A DNA stretch of 64,000 nucleotides from Ulota crispa (lineage: Eukaryota; Streptophyta; Bryopsida; Orthotrichales; Orthotrichaceae), in NCBI GenBank assembly GCA_963920765.1, contig OY987246.1:21161428-21225427 (forward strand), in the 5' to 3' direction. The notes beneath the pieces are model-generated. The model was not told the origin of the DNA, searched no databases, and saw only the letters and a program-made list of their open reading frames with translations. Position numbers and translations under genes: made by a program. The stretch's first letter is position 1. Each line of letters starts with the position of its first letter. This document shows, piece after piece, positions 23,541 to 36,182 of this stretch.

Positions 23541-23660
23541 AACACCATATTCATTAAATTGGGAAAACTAGATTCCCAAGTTGTACCTTAATGGTCAATT
23601 TAAGTTGGTCACCTTAAACCAAAAATGTTACAAAATTCCCAATTTAATGAATATGGTGTT
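23541..23660. mobile_element. AAC-end MITE, 120-bp member 5 (target duplication TAAT)
   Basis: Perfect ends AACACCATATTCATTAAATT and inverse at 23641-23660; TAAT on both sides (23537-23540, 23661-23664). It is about half the usual length and looks like an internal-deletion derivative. The interior keeps GGTCACCTTAAACC. Confidence 0.9.
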
Positions 23661-23819
23661 TAATGTGGTTAATTGTTGCTATGATATATCATAAAACATC
23701 AAACTTCATTTGTTTTAGCAACTTACTAGATTGGCAAAAGGAGTACATCTGCTTTTACCCATTTTTTTTGTTCAAATCTTACTACACAATGATACACATA
23801 TTAGATCAATAGGCACATA

Positions 23820-25760
23820 AGAGATCTAGGTTTAAGATGATCACTTTAAACCTGAATGTTTATGGTGAAATTTTTAAAGTACAAAACAACAAAGTTTGCT
23901 TGTTTAAGTTTAAAGTGATAACCTTAAACTTGAATGACTGTGATGAAATTCTTCCAGAGAAAACGTTCAAGGTTTGTATGATTAGGTTTATAGTAACCAC
24001 CTCAAACTAGATTTAAGGTGATCACCTTGAACCTAAGGTTGGATTTTTACAATTTGTCATTGCAATAAAAGGAATTGTAAAAAGAGGCTTCAAAATATCT
24101 TTTTGATTCTGCATTTTAATGTTGGATTCAAGATTAACACCTTAAACCTGATGTTTGAGGTTTAATAATTGCTGCTATAGAATAAATGCTTATTAAAAAC
24201 AAATTTGAGGACTTTTTGGATTTTCCTTTTGGTATTAGATTTAAGGTACGTAATCCCCTTATACTTGATGTTAAAAGTTTAAGATTTGTTGTTTTGACGA
24301 AAGCGCTTACAAAAAGCAACATTAGAAATCTTTTTTGTTTTGCATTTTGGTCTTGGATGTAAATAATCACCTTGAATCTGATGAGAGGTTTAATTTGATG
24401 CTTGGTGAAAGCGATTGTAATGAGCGACCTGATGTTAGGGGTCCAAGATTTATTGCTGCAAGAAATGCATTTATGAAGAATGACTTTGAAAACTTTTTAG
24501 TTTTGCATTATGATGTTAGATTTAAGCGTGATCACCTTAAACCTGATTTAAGAAATTTAAAAAAATGTTGCTACATTGAAAGCACTTGAAAGCGCTAGTA
24601 AAGAACTGCTTTGAAATTTTTTGGTTTTAAATTTTGTTATTAGGTTTAAGATAATCACCTTAAACTTGATGTTTGAGGTTTAAGATTTGTTGCTACAAAC
24701 TAAGTGCTTGTAAAAAGTGACATTAATTTTCTATTTTGGTTTTGCATTTTACTGTTAGGTTTAAGGTGATCACTTTAAATTGATGCTAGAAGTTCAAAAT
24801 TTGTTGTTTGATGAAAGCGCTAAGGGGTTTAAAACTTGTTGCTACAAAAAACACGCTTATATAGAACAATTTAAAAAAAATTGATTTGCATTCTAAAGTT
24901 GGGTTTCAAGTGAACGTTTTAAATTTGATGTAAGATGTTCAAAATTTGTTGATATGTTGAAAGCGCTTGTAAAGAGAGGCATTAAAAAAATTTGGTTTTG
25001 CATTTTGTTGTTGAGCTTAAAGTAATTATCTTATACTTGGTGTTATAGGTTTAATGTTTGTTGCTACAAGAAATGCTTTTATAAAGTGTGAATTTTATTT
25101 TTATCTAATTTTGCATTTTGGTGCTAGGTTTAAGGTGATCACCTTAAATCTAATGAAAAAAATTTAAAATTTATTGCTACGTTGAAACTTATAAATGTTC
25201 ACAAAAAATCGCTTTGAAAAAAAAATTGATTTTCTAATTTGGTGTTAGATTAAAGGTGATCACCTTAAAGATGTTAGTGAGGTTTAAAAGTTTAAAACTT
25301 GTTTTTATAGAGAAAGTGCATGTAAAAGAGAGACTTTGAAAAACGTTCTTGATTTTTTACTGTGGTGTTGGATTTAAGGTGATCACTGTGTTGTAATACT
25401 TAAAGTTTAGTGCCTTTTTTATAATATAAAATGTTTGTACGTAGAGTAGTTTTTTGTTATCTTTGCAGTTTTTTATTTGAGTTTTGATTTGAAATAAGCA
25501 CTTTAGTTTAATATTTTAGGTTCAAACTTTTTTATTTTGATGAAGGCACTTGTATAAAGCGCCTTTTGTCTTGTAGTTTTTACATTAGACGATAATTTAA
25601 GGCAATAACCTTAGTTTGATATTGCAAATTCAAAGTTTATTATATTTATGAATTTTTTTGTATAGAGTGTTATTTTGTTGTTTATGCAATTTTTGAACTA
25701 GGTGCTGGTTTAAGGTAGTCACTTTAATTTGATACTTTGAGATTGTAAATGCTTCTGAAA
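23820..25760. repeat. Satellite-like tandem array, about 117-bp period, with AAGGTGATCACCTT palindrome
   Basis: The palindrome or its variants recur near 23836, 23911, 24018, 24135, 24240, 24360, 24524, 24649, 24764, 24907, 25017, 25133, 25253, 25373, 25489, 25594 and 25711. Most spacings are 105-125 bp, with two longer gaps. The unit also carries a GAAAGCGCTTGTAAAAAGCG-like segment, a GGTTTAAGATTTGTTGCTAC-like segment and TTTTGCATTTTGGTGTTAGG. Copies are well diverged. Short open frames inside it (for example 24335-24589) have no support as genes. Confidence 0.85.
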
Positions 25761-28700
25761 GGGCTATCATTATTACTTTATCTAGTTAACTTTGTATTAT
25801 ACACTTGAAAATGTAAAAGTTGAAGAAGGCCCAAATATTGTAGCCTTGCAGGTGTTGTTGAGCTTGTTTTCATCACTTATAACAAAGGCATAGAAAAGTT
25901 GTAATCATTTGATTGTTGAGGCAAGCTAATACAAACAGATGGGGTTGATGAAACTATATTACACTCATGTCTAATTGCAGACCAAGACAATTTGTTTTGT
26001 ATTCACAAAACAAAAGTCCACTCAAACAAATCATGCTAAGATGGAAGAAGGAAGAGTTTGAATTAGAGAAGAGAAAAATCATCAAATGCGTTGCTATGAA
26101 TGTCAATGCAAGTAGTGACAGAGAGAAGGCAAAGCCGCAAAAGATAAAGAGGAAGTCAAAAAATAGTGCAAAAGAAAAAAAAGGCATCAAAGACAAGGAA
26201 AACATAGAAGAAAGAGATTGGTTGGAGAGAGAAAATGATGAGAAGAAAGCTAAGGTTGAAAATGAAAATAAAAATAAAAATAACAATTGAGAAGAATTCT
26301 ATGGCATGATTTTCTCCTTTAATCCTTAAACGCCCAAGGGGGTAAGGGTAAAACATAAATACGTTATAATATGATACTCTTGTAACTTTAATGAAGTTTG
26401 TTTCAATTTATAAAACAAGATTTAAAATGTTTAGTAATTATCCATATGGTCAAATATTCAAATAAAGTTTTGGACTCTTATTTAATGAATTTAGAAGCAT
26501 TTATCATTTAACAATCTTCAAAATTACAAAGTTTATTCATAGAACTTAATATTTGGTACTATTGGTTGAAAGTAGACATTTTATTCTAAAGTTCGTAAAT
26601 GCAATTCTTTTGAAGGAGAGAACATCATCAAATTCCCAAAATAGTAAAATTTGTAACACTAGCACATATTGAAGTGTCTTTTTTTGAAAAATTCTCCTTG
26701 ATAAAATTTAACTTGGATTGACAAGACTCAAATTGGGTTGGAAAGTAGACTTGTTTTCCCATTTGAAATTATTTTTTATTTTAGTTTTTTATTTTGATAT
26801 TTTGGGCAGCCTACAAAAAAGGGCAGCAACAACAAAATGGTCAATTGATTGGGCTCTTAGGGATTAATTGGAAGATACTTCCATTTCAAGAGATTTAAAT
26901 TTTAGAAAATTATTCTACTCCCAATTAAAAGAGTTGAGGTGATCTCCTCAATTTGACTTTGTATAAGTATAGATAGATGATTTAGATGTCACTTTTATTA
27001 TTACACAAATTTTTTATATTGCGTGAACTACCACTTCTTGAAGGTAATCCAAACCCAATTTTCAAGGTTTCAAATCTAGTTCATTTAGAAATGCCTCTAT
27101 AATAAAAAAAATTGACTTGTCATTAACTGATCACGACACCTTCTAGTTTACAAAGTATCTAGAATTATTAATCCCTGAGCACCCACATCAAAATTGAGAA
27201 AATAAGGTCAAGAGGAACCATGCTCAAAAATATAATTTGCCCCAAGTTGGGAACTTAGATCCAGGAGGATTCACCGTTGAAATAGTAAAAATGGTGCTTG
27301 ATGCACCCAATCAGAAGTTTGCAAAACTTTTGACAGCACCATTTTGTAAATTATAATAGTCAAAGTATAATTGACTATGTGGCAACCGGCCAATTTTGAG
27401 GGGGTTCATGGCTATGGATGCAAAAATTAATGCTTTAGAGGAGGCTCCTTTTGATGAAACTTAGGCAGTAGGTGCAACTTACAAGTATATTGCTTGCTAC
27501 CAAATTTGGTGATGTTGAGACATCCACAAGGTGCTTTTTAGAAGCCCAAAGTTGCAAGGCTCCTGTAGCATGGTGGACAATAGATGGGGTATAGATACGG
27601 CTTTGACCTCCACAAGGGCACGGCTCCCGGTGGTACAAATGCAAAACCCTTTTCTAGTATGTGGTATGCATGCCAAAACACCCCTAATGGTATGGAACCA
27701 ACCATAACCGGTGGTTTCCATCCTTGCACCTAAACCCTAAACCACATGAAATGGAGTTCTAGCATACTATTGTCATACTTGACTTGCACAATCTATGCTT
27801 GTACAAGTGATGAAACCCCCATCACCCACTATGTGACATGAGAGTAGTACCATATCCTAAACCAAGTATGATTTTTAAGAAGTAGACTTTTGATATGGAC
27901 ATGGTTTTGTGAAAAATTTGATTTCAAGCGACCATATTTTGGTCGTGTTTTCATATTTATTTAAAAAATAAAATAAAACTCATCCACTTTCATCCAATGC
28001 GTTCCGGGTTCAAGCCCCGGGCAACCCATTTTAACTTAGTTTAAATTAATCATTTTTTATACAAAAACATTATGTAATGTTATTTGTTAAAAAAGGATTA
28101 ATCAGGTGCTTACAAAAAGAATTTTTTTTAAATGACCCACCCACCCCATACTTGTATTTGTGTGACATGAGTTTGGTTGACAAACAGCATGGGATGTATG
28201 AAATGTGTTGGTTGTGTCTGTATCTCCGTGTATGTATTTTGTTCTATATTTCTTTATTTGTATTACGTATCTGTACTTTGTATATGTACTTTGTATATGT
28301 ACTTTGAATATATACTTTGTGTTTGTATTTTCATTTGTATACTGCATACCAAAGCGCCAATGGCCAAGATCGTTTCTCATGATGACAATCAACGGTACTG
28401 GATAACTTTTTAAATTGGAGATTGACGGCATTGGAGTTGGTTTGTTGGCCTTGCGCCCTTGCTCATGGCTTTTTAGTTCTTCCCTATTTTTTATTCTACG
28501 TAAGTCTGGTGGTTGGCCTTTTTCAGGGGATAGTATGCTACTATGCTATTGCTTTGATGTAATTTAGGGTGCACGCCATGAAGGCTTGAACCCAAAATCT
28601 ATGTCATTCTTAGTTTCTGGATTGAAAATTTACTTTTGTGAAAATTTGTGTCACCTTTTTGACGCATGGATTATGGATACCACCCGTTTGTCTAAATTGA

Positions 28701-30340
28701 CAATCATAATTAATTCAATATTAAGTGATTTGGGAAAAGATGTAATTTTGGAATTTTTAGATTTTAAATTTTTGAGAAGGCATTCAATGAATATTCTCTC
28801 AAGAACATAAAATTCAAAAGTTCCAATACTGCATTCTTTCCCAAGTTACTTAATATCACGTTTCAATTGTTTGCATTATTTTCTAATCAATGAAATAAGA
28901 ATTAAATATAAGAACTCTGAAGCACTCACCCATTCGTAAGAAATCATGCACAAAGCTACTCCAAATAGTGACTTGCATTCAGCTTGAAGTTGATAACCAT
29001 GGTTGTCACATTGGACAAATTGTTTATCCACTTGCTTGTCCATCCGAAACTTCTAATTGAACTCTTGTTTGTCCAATAAAAGCAACTAATAGTTGACTTA
29101 ACCTTTGAGTGCCTAGAGTTATTTTAAGATTTAAAAAAAAATGGGGGATTAATGGCCACCACAGCTTGGAAAATTACATTAAAAAAAAATGATTGCAAAA
29201 TTTGAAAAAAGACTACCTTCTTTGCTAATGGGGACCAACCATGATTGGTTTCACCGTACAGATTGAGAGAAAAAGTGAGATAAAGTTTGTGCGCCCATTG
29301 ACAGTATAATGTCGACTGGGCGCTTAGGGGTTAACCCCTCACCGCCCTTGGAATTTTGGAGTATCTCAAAATTTGCTTGAAAGTGAACAAAATGCTGGCA
29401 TTTTGATCAATCTTATCAATTTTTTTTGAAATCTAACCGTACAAATTCAAAGTAGACATGTTATAGATTGCATACAAAAAGAAATCACAACTATATCACT
29501 TATGGATTGAAAGATTATAATGTTTGATAATGAGGATGTTAAAACTTTGAAAGTGATTTGAAGTCTTTCAATCCTCTTTTTGCATCTCAAACCTAAAATC
29601 GAGGGTACTAAAAAATATGAGTATGTAAAGTACAACATGCATAACCCCAATCAACTTACGGCTTCTCAAAATCTATTCTACAATTTTTTTAAATGAATTT
29701 TTAATGCAATACTTTCTCTAAGTTCTAGTGTACTTGAGGCTCATTTCCAAGAGCCTTCAACACTAGAAAGTGAAGATTTGCAATGGACACCCTTGCACAA
29801 AATCTTGAATAGACAAATCATGTTAATTCATTTTCAAGATCAAACTCTTGATGCTAAAACTAGACTTCAACAACAATTTATATATAATAATAACCACACA
29901 AAAAATCTTCAAAAAACTTTTGGTATCCCTAAACAAAATATAGAGGGGCAAAATAAACAACCCTCAGGCCTTGAGGGATTAAGCAGATGATAAAAAAAAC
30001 TTACTTTGTATATATTGGATACATACATTGTTGTCAACACGAACTTAAAATGCAAATTTAAAGCTATATCATCATTATCATATAGTAAAGATAAAAAGTA
30101 ATAATGAGATTCTTCCCTTCTTCTGTCAAAATCCCTAAAAAGTACATGTGCTATCTAGACTGCCTATCCACTTATCCTGCATGTTGACCAAATCTTGCTC
30201 AAAGTGACAACCATCATGATGTTGATAATCAAAAGTTCAAACATGCAAATATCATCTTGATTTTTATATAATTAGTGGATATCATGGTTGTCACATTGAA
30301 CAAGATTTTGTTGGACATGATAGGTAGACGTACAAATAGT
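25761..30340. other. Gene-poor AT-rich spacer
   Basis: No confident gene. An open frame at 25967-26290 (+) encodes a lysine/glutamate-rich peptide but opens without clear context and is probably chance. A T-arm-like sequence CCGGGTTCAAGCCCCGG lies at about 28004-28022 without a partner A box. Variant TATGTACTTTGTA units repeat at about 28270-28330. Confidence 0.35.
29291..29339. repeat. Hairpin followed by abutting AGGGGT-TA-ACCCCT ends
   Basis: GCGCCCATTGAC and GTCGACTGGGCGC form a hairpin (29291-29323). Directly after it lies AGGGGTTAACCCCT (29326-29339), which matches the two opposite ends of the ACCCCT element family meeting at a single TA. Confidence 0.5.
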
Positions 30341-30343
30341 ATG

Positions 30344-30597
30344 AACACCATATTAGGTAAATTGGGAAAAAGGGTACATTTTGAGACTTATGCAAGTTGT
30401 ACATGATCATGTACAATTGTGCTCAGCGTTTTTTTTTTGGACACGTGCCCTCACCAAAGAGGAGGAATTTGCAAGAGAAAATCTTAGTGGCTCAAACTGA
30501 ATCTAATACCTTCAAATCTGGTTTTGGGTGACGTTCTCAAATGTAGGTGAAGTACAAATTGGGACACCATTTTTTCCCAATTACATAATATGGTGTT
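30344..30597. mobile_element. AAC-end MITE, member 6 (target duplication TATG)
   Basis: Ends AACACCATATTAGGTAAATT and inverse ...AATTACATAATATGGTGTT; TATG on both sides (30340-30343, 30598-30601). The interior matches members 1, 2 and 4 (GTGCCCTCACC, AATCTTAGTGGCTCAAACTG). It lies just left of the right segmental copy. Confidence 0.85.
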
Positions 30598-30761
30598 TAT
30601 GGCACATCCATCCACTATTACATTTTGGAGTTATTGACTTAGAAAAAGAAGAATCAAAGTATTGCTTTCATTTTTATCACATGATGTGGCTTTAAATCCA
30701 AATTTTGACTTCATGTTGGCAAAAAACCAACAATGAGTGTCACTAGCACGTATCAAATAAG

Positions 30762-30786
30762 CTTTTTTTTTTTTTTTTTTTTTTTT
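30762..30786. repeat. Poly(T) tract, 25 nt
   Basis: An uninterrupted run of 25 T. It could be the tail of an old retrotransposed sequence on the minus strand, but no body of such an element is recognised next to it. Confidence 0.9.
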
Positions 30787-31017
30787 ACCATTTTTTGAAA
30801 TCAACTACAAATTGTCTATATTGGATAGAAATGAGCTCAATTGGGCAAGCTGACGGATGGGCAATGTGATGTGCCAACGATGGTGGGTATGGACGTTGTC
30901 TAGGTGTGCATTGGAAGTTGTGCTGATCTCAAGAACTATTGAGCCTTGAAATGCTACTCCCATGTTGCTTCCATACTTGTGCATTGGACAAAGACTATTT
31001 AACACCTTCATGCCTCC

Positions 31018-31265
31018 ATTCATCAAATTGGGACAAAGCACTTTCTCCAAATGTATTTTGGAAATACCAAATTTTACATTTGTGAAAATATTGTGGTAGT
31101 TTAAAGAGAATTCTTCTTCTAATTCCTGTAAGGTATTTCATCACTAATGTATAGTCTTGAAGAAATCATCGTAATATTCACTCTAAATCACCTAAAAACT
31201 CTTAAAAATAAAAAATTCAAAAATCCCAATATGTAAGCTTCCTCTCAATTTAATGAATAATGCTA
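31018..31265. mobile_element. Degenerate AAC-end MITE relic
   Basis: CATTCATCAAATTGGGA at the left and TCAATTTAATGAATAATG at the right are inverted and resemble the inner part of the AAC-end family. The left copy lacks this block (about 12910-12960). The outermost bases and the target duplication are lost. Confidence 0.5.
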
Positions 31266-32142
31266 TGAAGGCATTAACAACATACTTGTAAATTTCTTCC
31301 AAACGATGGTCTTTGTGGCGTAAGTGCTTGCGAGGCAACACAAATATAACTGACCTCTATTCTCAATGCTGGCTCTGATTGAACTCAAGACTCTTCAAGT
31401 ACAGCTCCTCTTGCCACCTTTGCTGCAAATCGGCATGAGCGACAATGACTAGAGGTGTCCCTGCCTATGGAGCACCAAAAACTTTACTTCACGTGCTCAG
31501 TAAGCTGGAGGTGATCTCCTGTTGTTGTGTTGTTCAAAAGAATTTACAGCCACTGTGATCTTTCTGCCATGGCCCAAGCATGGATGGCCAAAGCATGGTT
31601 CAAGCACAGGTATTAATGTCCAGAGGAGAGATAGTGAGAAAGGCATCTTGAGAGTTAAGAATGCACCATTCATTTTCTTGAACTTCCGTGTGTGCATTAA
31701 ATTCTATTCCAAACACCACGTACTGCATCCTGCAAGACCTACAGTCCAAAATCACATCTTCACACCAACATACACGAAGTTGATCGTGAGTAGAATTAAG
31801 GAATTGAGCGAGAAAGTGAAATTCTGTAGCTCAATCAGGTTTGGTCCACACCCTACAAAATGTTCAGAACTAAAAAGATTTGATTTGTGCTCTATATCTT
31901 TGGCTTTAGAAAAGTAGGCCAGCATCCTCTACACAGAAAAAACTGCACGACTAGAAATATATCACAAACTGATCCCAATCCTCAGGTTCCCAGTTTCCCA
32001 CCTCAAAAGTCTACAGTGGTTAGATTTGCTACAATGGTGTATCAGTTGGAAGTTTCTTACCAGCTCTCAAGCTCTCACATCTAAGGAGCTACAAAACTAT
32101 GCCATTTTCACTAAATCCGCCATTGTACAGAAAGAATGCTTG

Positions 32143-35100
32143 CTATGGCGTCATGTGGAAGCTAGGGCTAAAAGACAAATTCGGTTGATCTACATACGGC
32201 ATGGTTGGAAGAATCTCCCTTGGAAGGGTCTGGCACTGAGATTCCCCAGTCACAACATCATACTGTAACAAAAAGTCCCACCATGTCACCCAAATCGTGC
32301 TTCCCCTTGCAGCACACTGGAACCCTTCGCCATTAGCTGCACCACTCTGCGAACTTATCGGATTGAAGTCCTCACTCAAACGATGCAACACATCATCAGA
32401 CCTACGAGGGCGCTCAAGCAGTGTTATCAATTGACCAACATCCAACGTGGCACCATGCAAAGGCACAATGTAGAACTGCAAGGGCAAGCAGTAGTAACCT
32501 CGTTCAGTCTCAGGCTCCACAACCTCATCATCTTCGTCTGAATCGTCTGAACCAAGCTCGTCTACATCCATAACTTCTTCATCTTCTAACCCATAGTCTT
32601 CATTGTCAATGCCACCATAATCAATCTCATTGTCAACATCACCAACCTGGTGCAGAAAAGGTGCTATGTAATTCTCGTAGTAATTGTCGTAGTGTACTGG
32701 ATCCTGCATCATCACATCATCCCCTGCAGGCACATTCTCCTCGTGCTGCGCACTTGGAAAAAAAAAATGCATGATCTGCATACCCTCCAAATCTAGATCG
32801 GCAGCTTGCACCTCCTCACCAAAATGTGCAACCGGTACCTCCTCATCCTCCATGGCAAGTCCTGCAGGAATGATAGCATACAACACTCCCATGCACGGCA
32901 CAACTTTCATGGTGTAGCTCTTGCGTCTGAAGCCGTAGTCCAGCCCTGGATTCTGCAAATCGTCTGGGAAGTAGTTCCTGAGAGGATACATGATAGGAGA
33001 TGTCCACGTGCCTGCTGTGTAGTCAACTTCAAAAACTCTCACGTGACCTTTATTTCGGATCTCTGAATCTCTTCCCCTTGGCTTGACATCCCAGTCTACC
33101 TCAAGCTCTGCATAGTAGAGCTTCCCATTCAAGGATGCGCTTGGTACACTGGTGAAGTTTGATATCATTCTTGTACCTTTACGACATCGACTCTTCCATG
33201 GAAAATTCTCAGGAAACACGTGTGTCTTCCAAGTGTTGGAGGTGGAGATGTAAACGAATAGTACGGACCGAAGCGTAATAATGACTGTGTAGGTATTTGC
33301 TTCTGTGTCTGTCACTAGGTGTGCTTGAACTCCCCAGTACTCCCATGAGGACCGCCCCATGATTCCTCTCTTTAATATTGGGTTAGGAAGCACCCTCCAG
33401 GCTTTGGTGATTGGGTTGCATACCAGAAGCAATCTCCAATTCCTGAGTGAATACATGCCGCCTGGAATGCCCTCATCAGCAAAGAGGAGCAGGCCTCCTG
33501 AGCTCGCTAGTAGACAGTTCAGCTTGCAGAACTTGGCACTTTCTTGTAAGCCTGGCAGTCAAATTAATGTCCAAATGATCAGTGAACAGTAAAAAAAGCT
33601 ACACTAAAAAAAAATATGCTAATACAAAAGCATGAATTATCTAAGAAACTTGTAAAGATTGCTCATCAAGTATGCATATCATTCTTCATATTGTATAACG
33701 TACAAAGTAAAAATGACTCTAATCATGACTTAAGTGAGCTTCAGGCAACCATTATTTGCTACATGATAAAAATAAGATAAAGTGTTCACTTTGCAGGAAC
33801 ATTAAGATGCAATGAAGATCTCTTAACTCTATCTTCCCATGACCAGTTTCCTTGTGAAGTGCTCATAATCGTAATATGGAAAAGGTGTAAAGGCTATAGC
33901 TCAAAATACTACAGCGTGGAGCCAAGAACCACACAGACAAAGTTAAATCATAAAATGCATAAATTGTGGTCTTTTGCTAAAGCTAAATCTGAACAATAGC
34001 ACATAAGTTACCATTCGATTCAATCACCATTTTTTGAACCTTTCAACACAATCACTTTTGTTTTGGAAAGAAAGAAAGAACAATCATAATGAGGAAAAAA
34101 TTGCATGTGGTAAGCTGCGTACGGCGGCCAAGTCTGCCAGCTGGGAATGGGAAAGTCGGTGGAGTAGAAGAGAAGCGAGGAAGAGGAGGAAGGCGGTGGA
34201 TCTCGAGGGATGCGTGATGCAATCCGTGCCATGTGCGCAGATCCCACAGCACCCATGTTCGAGCATCACTAGGGTGCCTGGAGAAGCGCAAGGGAAAGTA
34301 CCAGTCCTTTGTGTCATCCTCCAAATGAGCCTCTGTGGTGATGTTGATGTTGCTGGACACTAGTGATGTCCAGGTTTTGCTCACACCCGTCAGTTGCACA
34401 AGCTCTCGAGTATTGCAAGTGCTTCCAAAGTATGCAAACAACACATCTGTAAGATCGTCGTTCATGCTCAACATGGGCGTCATACCTGCAACTAAAAACC
34501 AACAACAACAACAGTACAACAACAACAGTAACTCAGTAAGATGTTAACACTGAAACAGACACCCACAAAGTCGGAAGCCAACATCCACAAACGGACATAA
34601 TGATCTCAAAGCAAACATTGCTATTGTGGATTTGTGGTCCACTTTTCCTACTCTGGCTTTTCTTTCATTACAACGTCATATTGGTTAATTTGGAAAAAAG
34701 CGTACAAAATAGGATTTCTTGGTTTTTTTTCCAGAGTAAGCCATATTCATTGAATTGGGAGTCCATTGACTGTTCAAAAATATGCTCTTTTTGGACAAAA
34801 AGTTCATTAATTTCTGAATTTTTGGACAAAAACTTCATTAACTTCTGAAATTTTGGATAGAAAGTTCATTAACTAGGTTTGAAGTGACCTCCCCCTAATT
34901 TGAATTAAGGTGGCAATTTTGGATTAAGGTGAAGTACAAAATCCATCGTCTTCTCAAATTAACAATATGACGTTTTACTGACTAGAATTACAAATTTGGA
35001 GATGTTTGAGAGAAACTGTAGCTAAACGTATTAGAAATTGGTTTGAGTTCCAGAGTGCTCAGTTTGTAGTTTTTACCTTCCACAACTAAGTTGGTGTTGG

Positions 35101-35173
35101 TCTCATTTGCTATAGAACTTCCTGGACTTGCGTTCGAATCTGCTGGGTCTGTTGCGGGATCAGTGGTAGGCAT
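32143..35173 (-). CDS. F-box protein, intact paralogue
   Basis: Three exons close in frame: 35173-35077, 34485-34123, 33551-32143, giving 622 aa. Residues 1-32 are a Ser/Thr/Asn-rich leader starting MPTTDPATDP. The F-box follows (LTDVLFAYFGSTCNTRELVQ, then LTGVSKTWTSLVSS). Exon 3 holds a plant F-box-associated pattern: LLASSGGLLLFADE, VCNPITKAWRVLP, LFVYISTSNTWKTH and CRGYYCLPLQF-like motifs. A strongly acidic insert lies around residues 440-500 (DELGSDDSDEDDEVVEPE). F-box proteins recruit substrates to SCF ubiquitin ligases; the target is unknown. The donor of intron 2 (C/GTACGC) is weaker than the pseudogene's, but it is the one that keeps phase. The gene sits in the right copy of a segmental duplication. 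Confidence 0.85.
34672..34974. mobile_element. AAC-end MITE, member 7 (second subfamily, target duplication TTAC)
   Basis: Ends AACGTCATATTGGTTAATTT and inverse ...AAATTAACAATATGACGTT; TTAC on both sides (34668-34671, 34975-34978). It lies in intron 1 of the intact F-box gene. The left copy has the empty TTAC at 16689-16692. Confidence 0.85.
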
Positions 35174-36182
35174 AGCTACCTACAAGTGGCAAAGAAGAAA
35201 AGAAAGGGAATTGCAACAAGTAAGATCATAACCCTCACGGGTAGAAAACTACTGTTAATGACTGATAGAAAGAAAAAACATAGCTATGTCAATCCTTGCA
35301 TGATAACACTTACTTGTTGAGAATTTCTATGTGATGCCTATCATCTTACCTTGTTAAGCTTATAGATTCTACGACATACACCAAGGAGACTACAAATGAT
35401 GAAGAAAGCAAGAATGTGCGCTAACAAAACCAGTTGCTGTAACAAGAGAGATCATTGCCGCTATACAAAAGTACTAAAAATATCTTTTGCAGGAGAAGCA
35501 CAGGAGAGAAACAACAACAAAATTTCTGAAAAAGCACGCTTTTGCACGAGAAATACGAAAGAGAAACAACAAGAACCACAACTAGGAGAAGAAACAAAGT
35601 AAGCCACAGAAACTCGGTGAGACATTACCAGCCCGTGCTGGGAGAATCTCCAGAAATGCGTAATTCCCGTTGGCTGCCTTGCACAAGACATGATAAAGAG
35701 GAGCGCAAATGTTCGAAAGCAAGGAACGTATAATTACCCTAGGTCTAACTTACAGCTTTTCCCGCTCCAAACAGAGATCAAACTTCTAACTCTAATTTTC
35801 GAAGGACGACAACAATTTAGAGAAACTCCGTGTCTAGAATTTGCACTACAGCCACCAAAAGACAATGAAAATCGACGAGAAGGGGGAGGATGATGAAAAC
35901 TTAAGGCGCTGAATGCTTAAGGTGCAGCGTGCACAGAGGACGTGAGGAATCAAAGCAGAGGGATGACCGTACTCCTCGATAGATTCCATCCTATCAGAAG
36001 GCTTATCAGAATGTCACTGTCCAAGGTACATGACCTGAAAGGACATACCTGAGTCGTGGGTCACTAGTCTATGCCCTATGGCTATGAGGCCTAGAATGCT
36101 AACAGAAACTATAAGTAGACTAGATTTAAAGCTGACTAAAGGCCTATTCACATTGGCACTTCTGACTCCAGCTCAGTGATTA

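Noticed and set aside
24335..24589. 84-codon open frame inside the satellite
   Set aside because: Composed of satellite units; neighbouring units do not keep the frame.
23820..25760. CRISPR-like array
   Set aside because: Units are contiguous, diverged and of satellite type without unique spacers, and the context is eukaryotic.
25967..26290. Lysine/glutamate-rich open frame on the plus strand
   Set aside because: Low-complexity composition, no recognisable domain, and an overlapping open frame on the other strand.
28004..28022. tRNA T-arm-like CCGGGTTCAAGCCCCGG
   Set aside because: Perfect stem and B box but no A box, anticodon arm or acceptor arm in the expected place; at most a SINE relic.
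16969..34974. Members 3 and 7 of the AAC-end MITE as one insertion inherited by both duplicated segments
   Set aside because: They sit at different positions relative to exon 1, have different target duplications (AAGA and TTAC), and each has an empty site in the other copy, so they are independent insertions.
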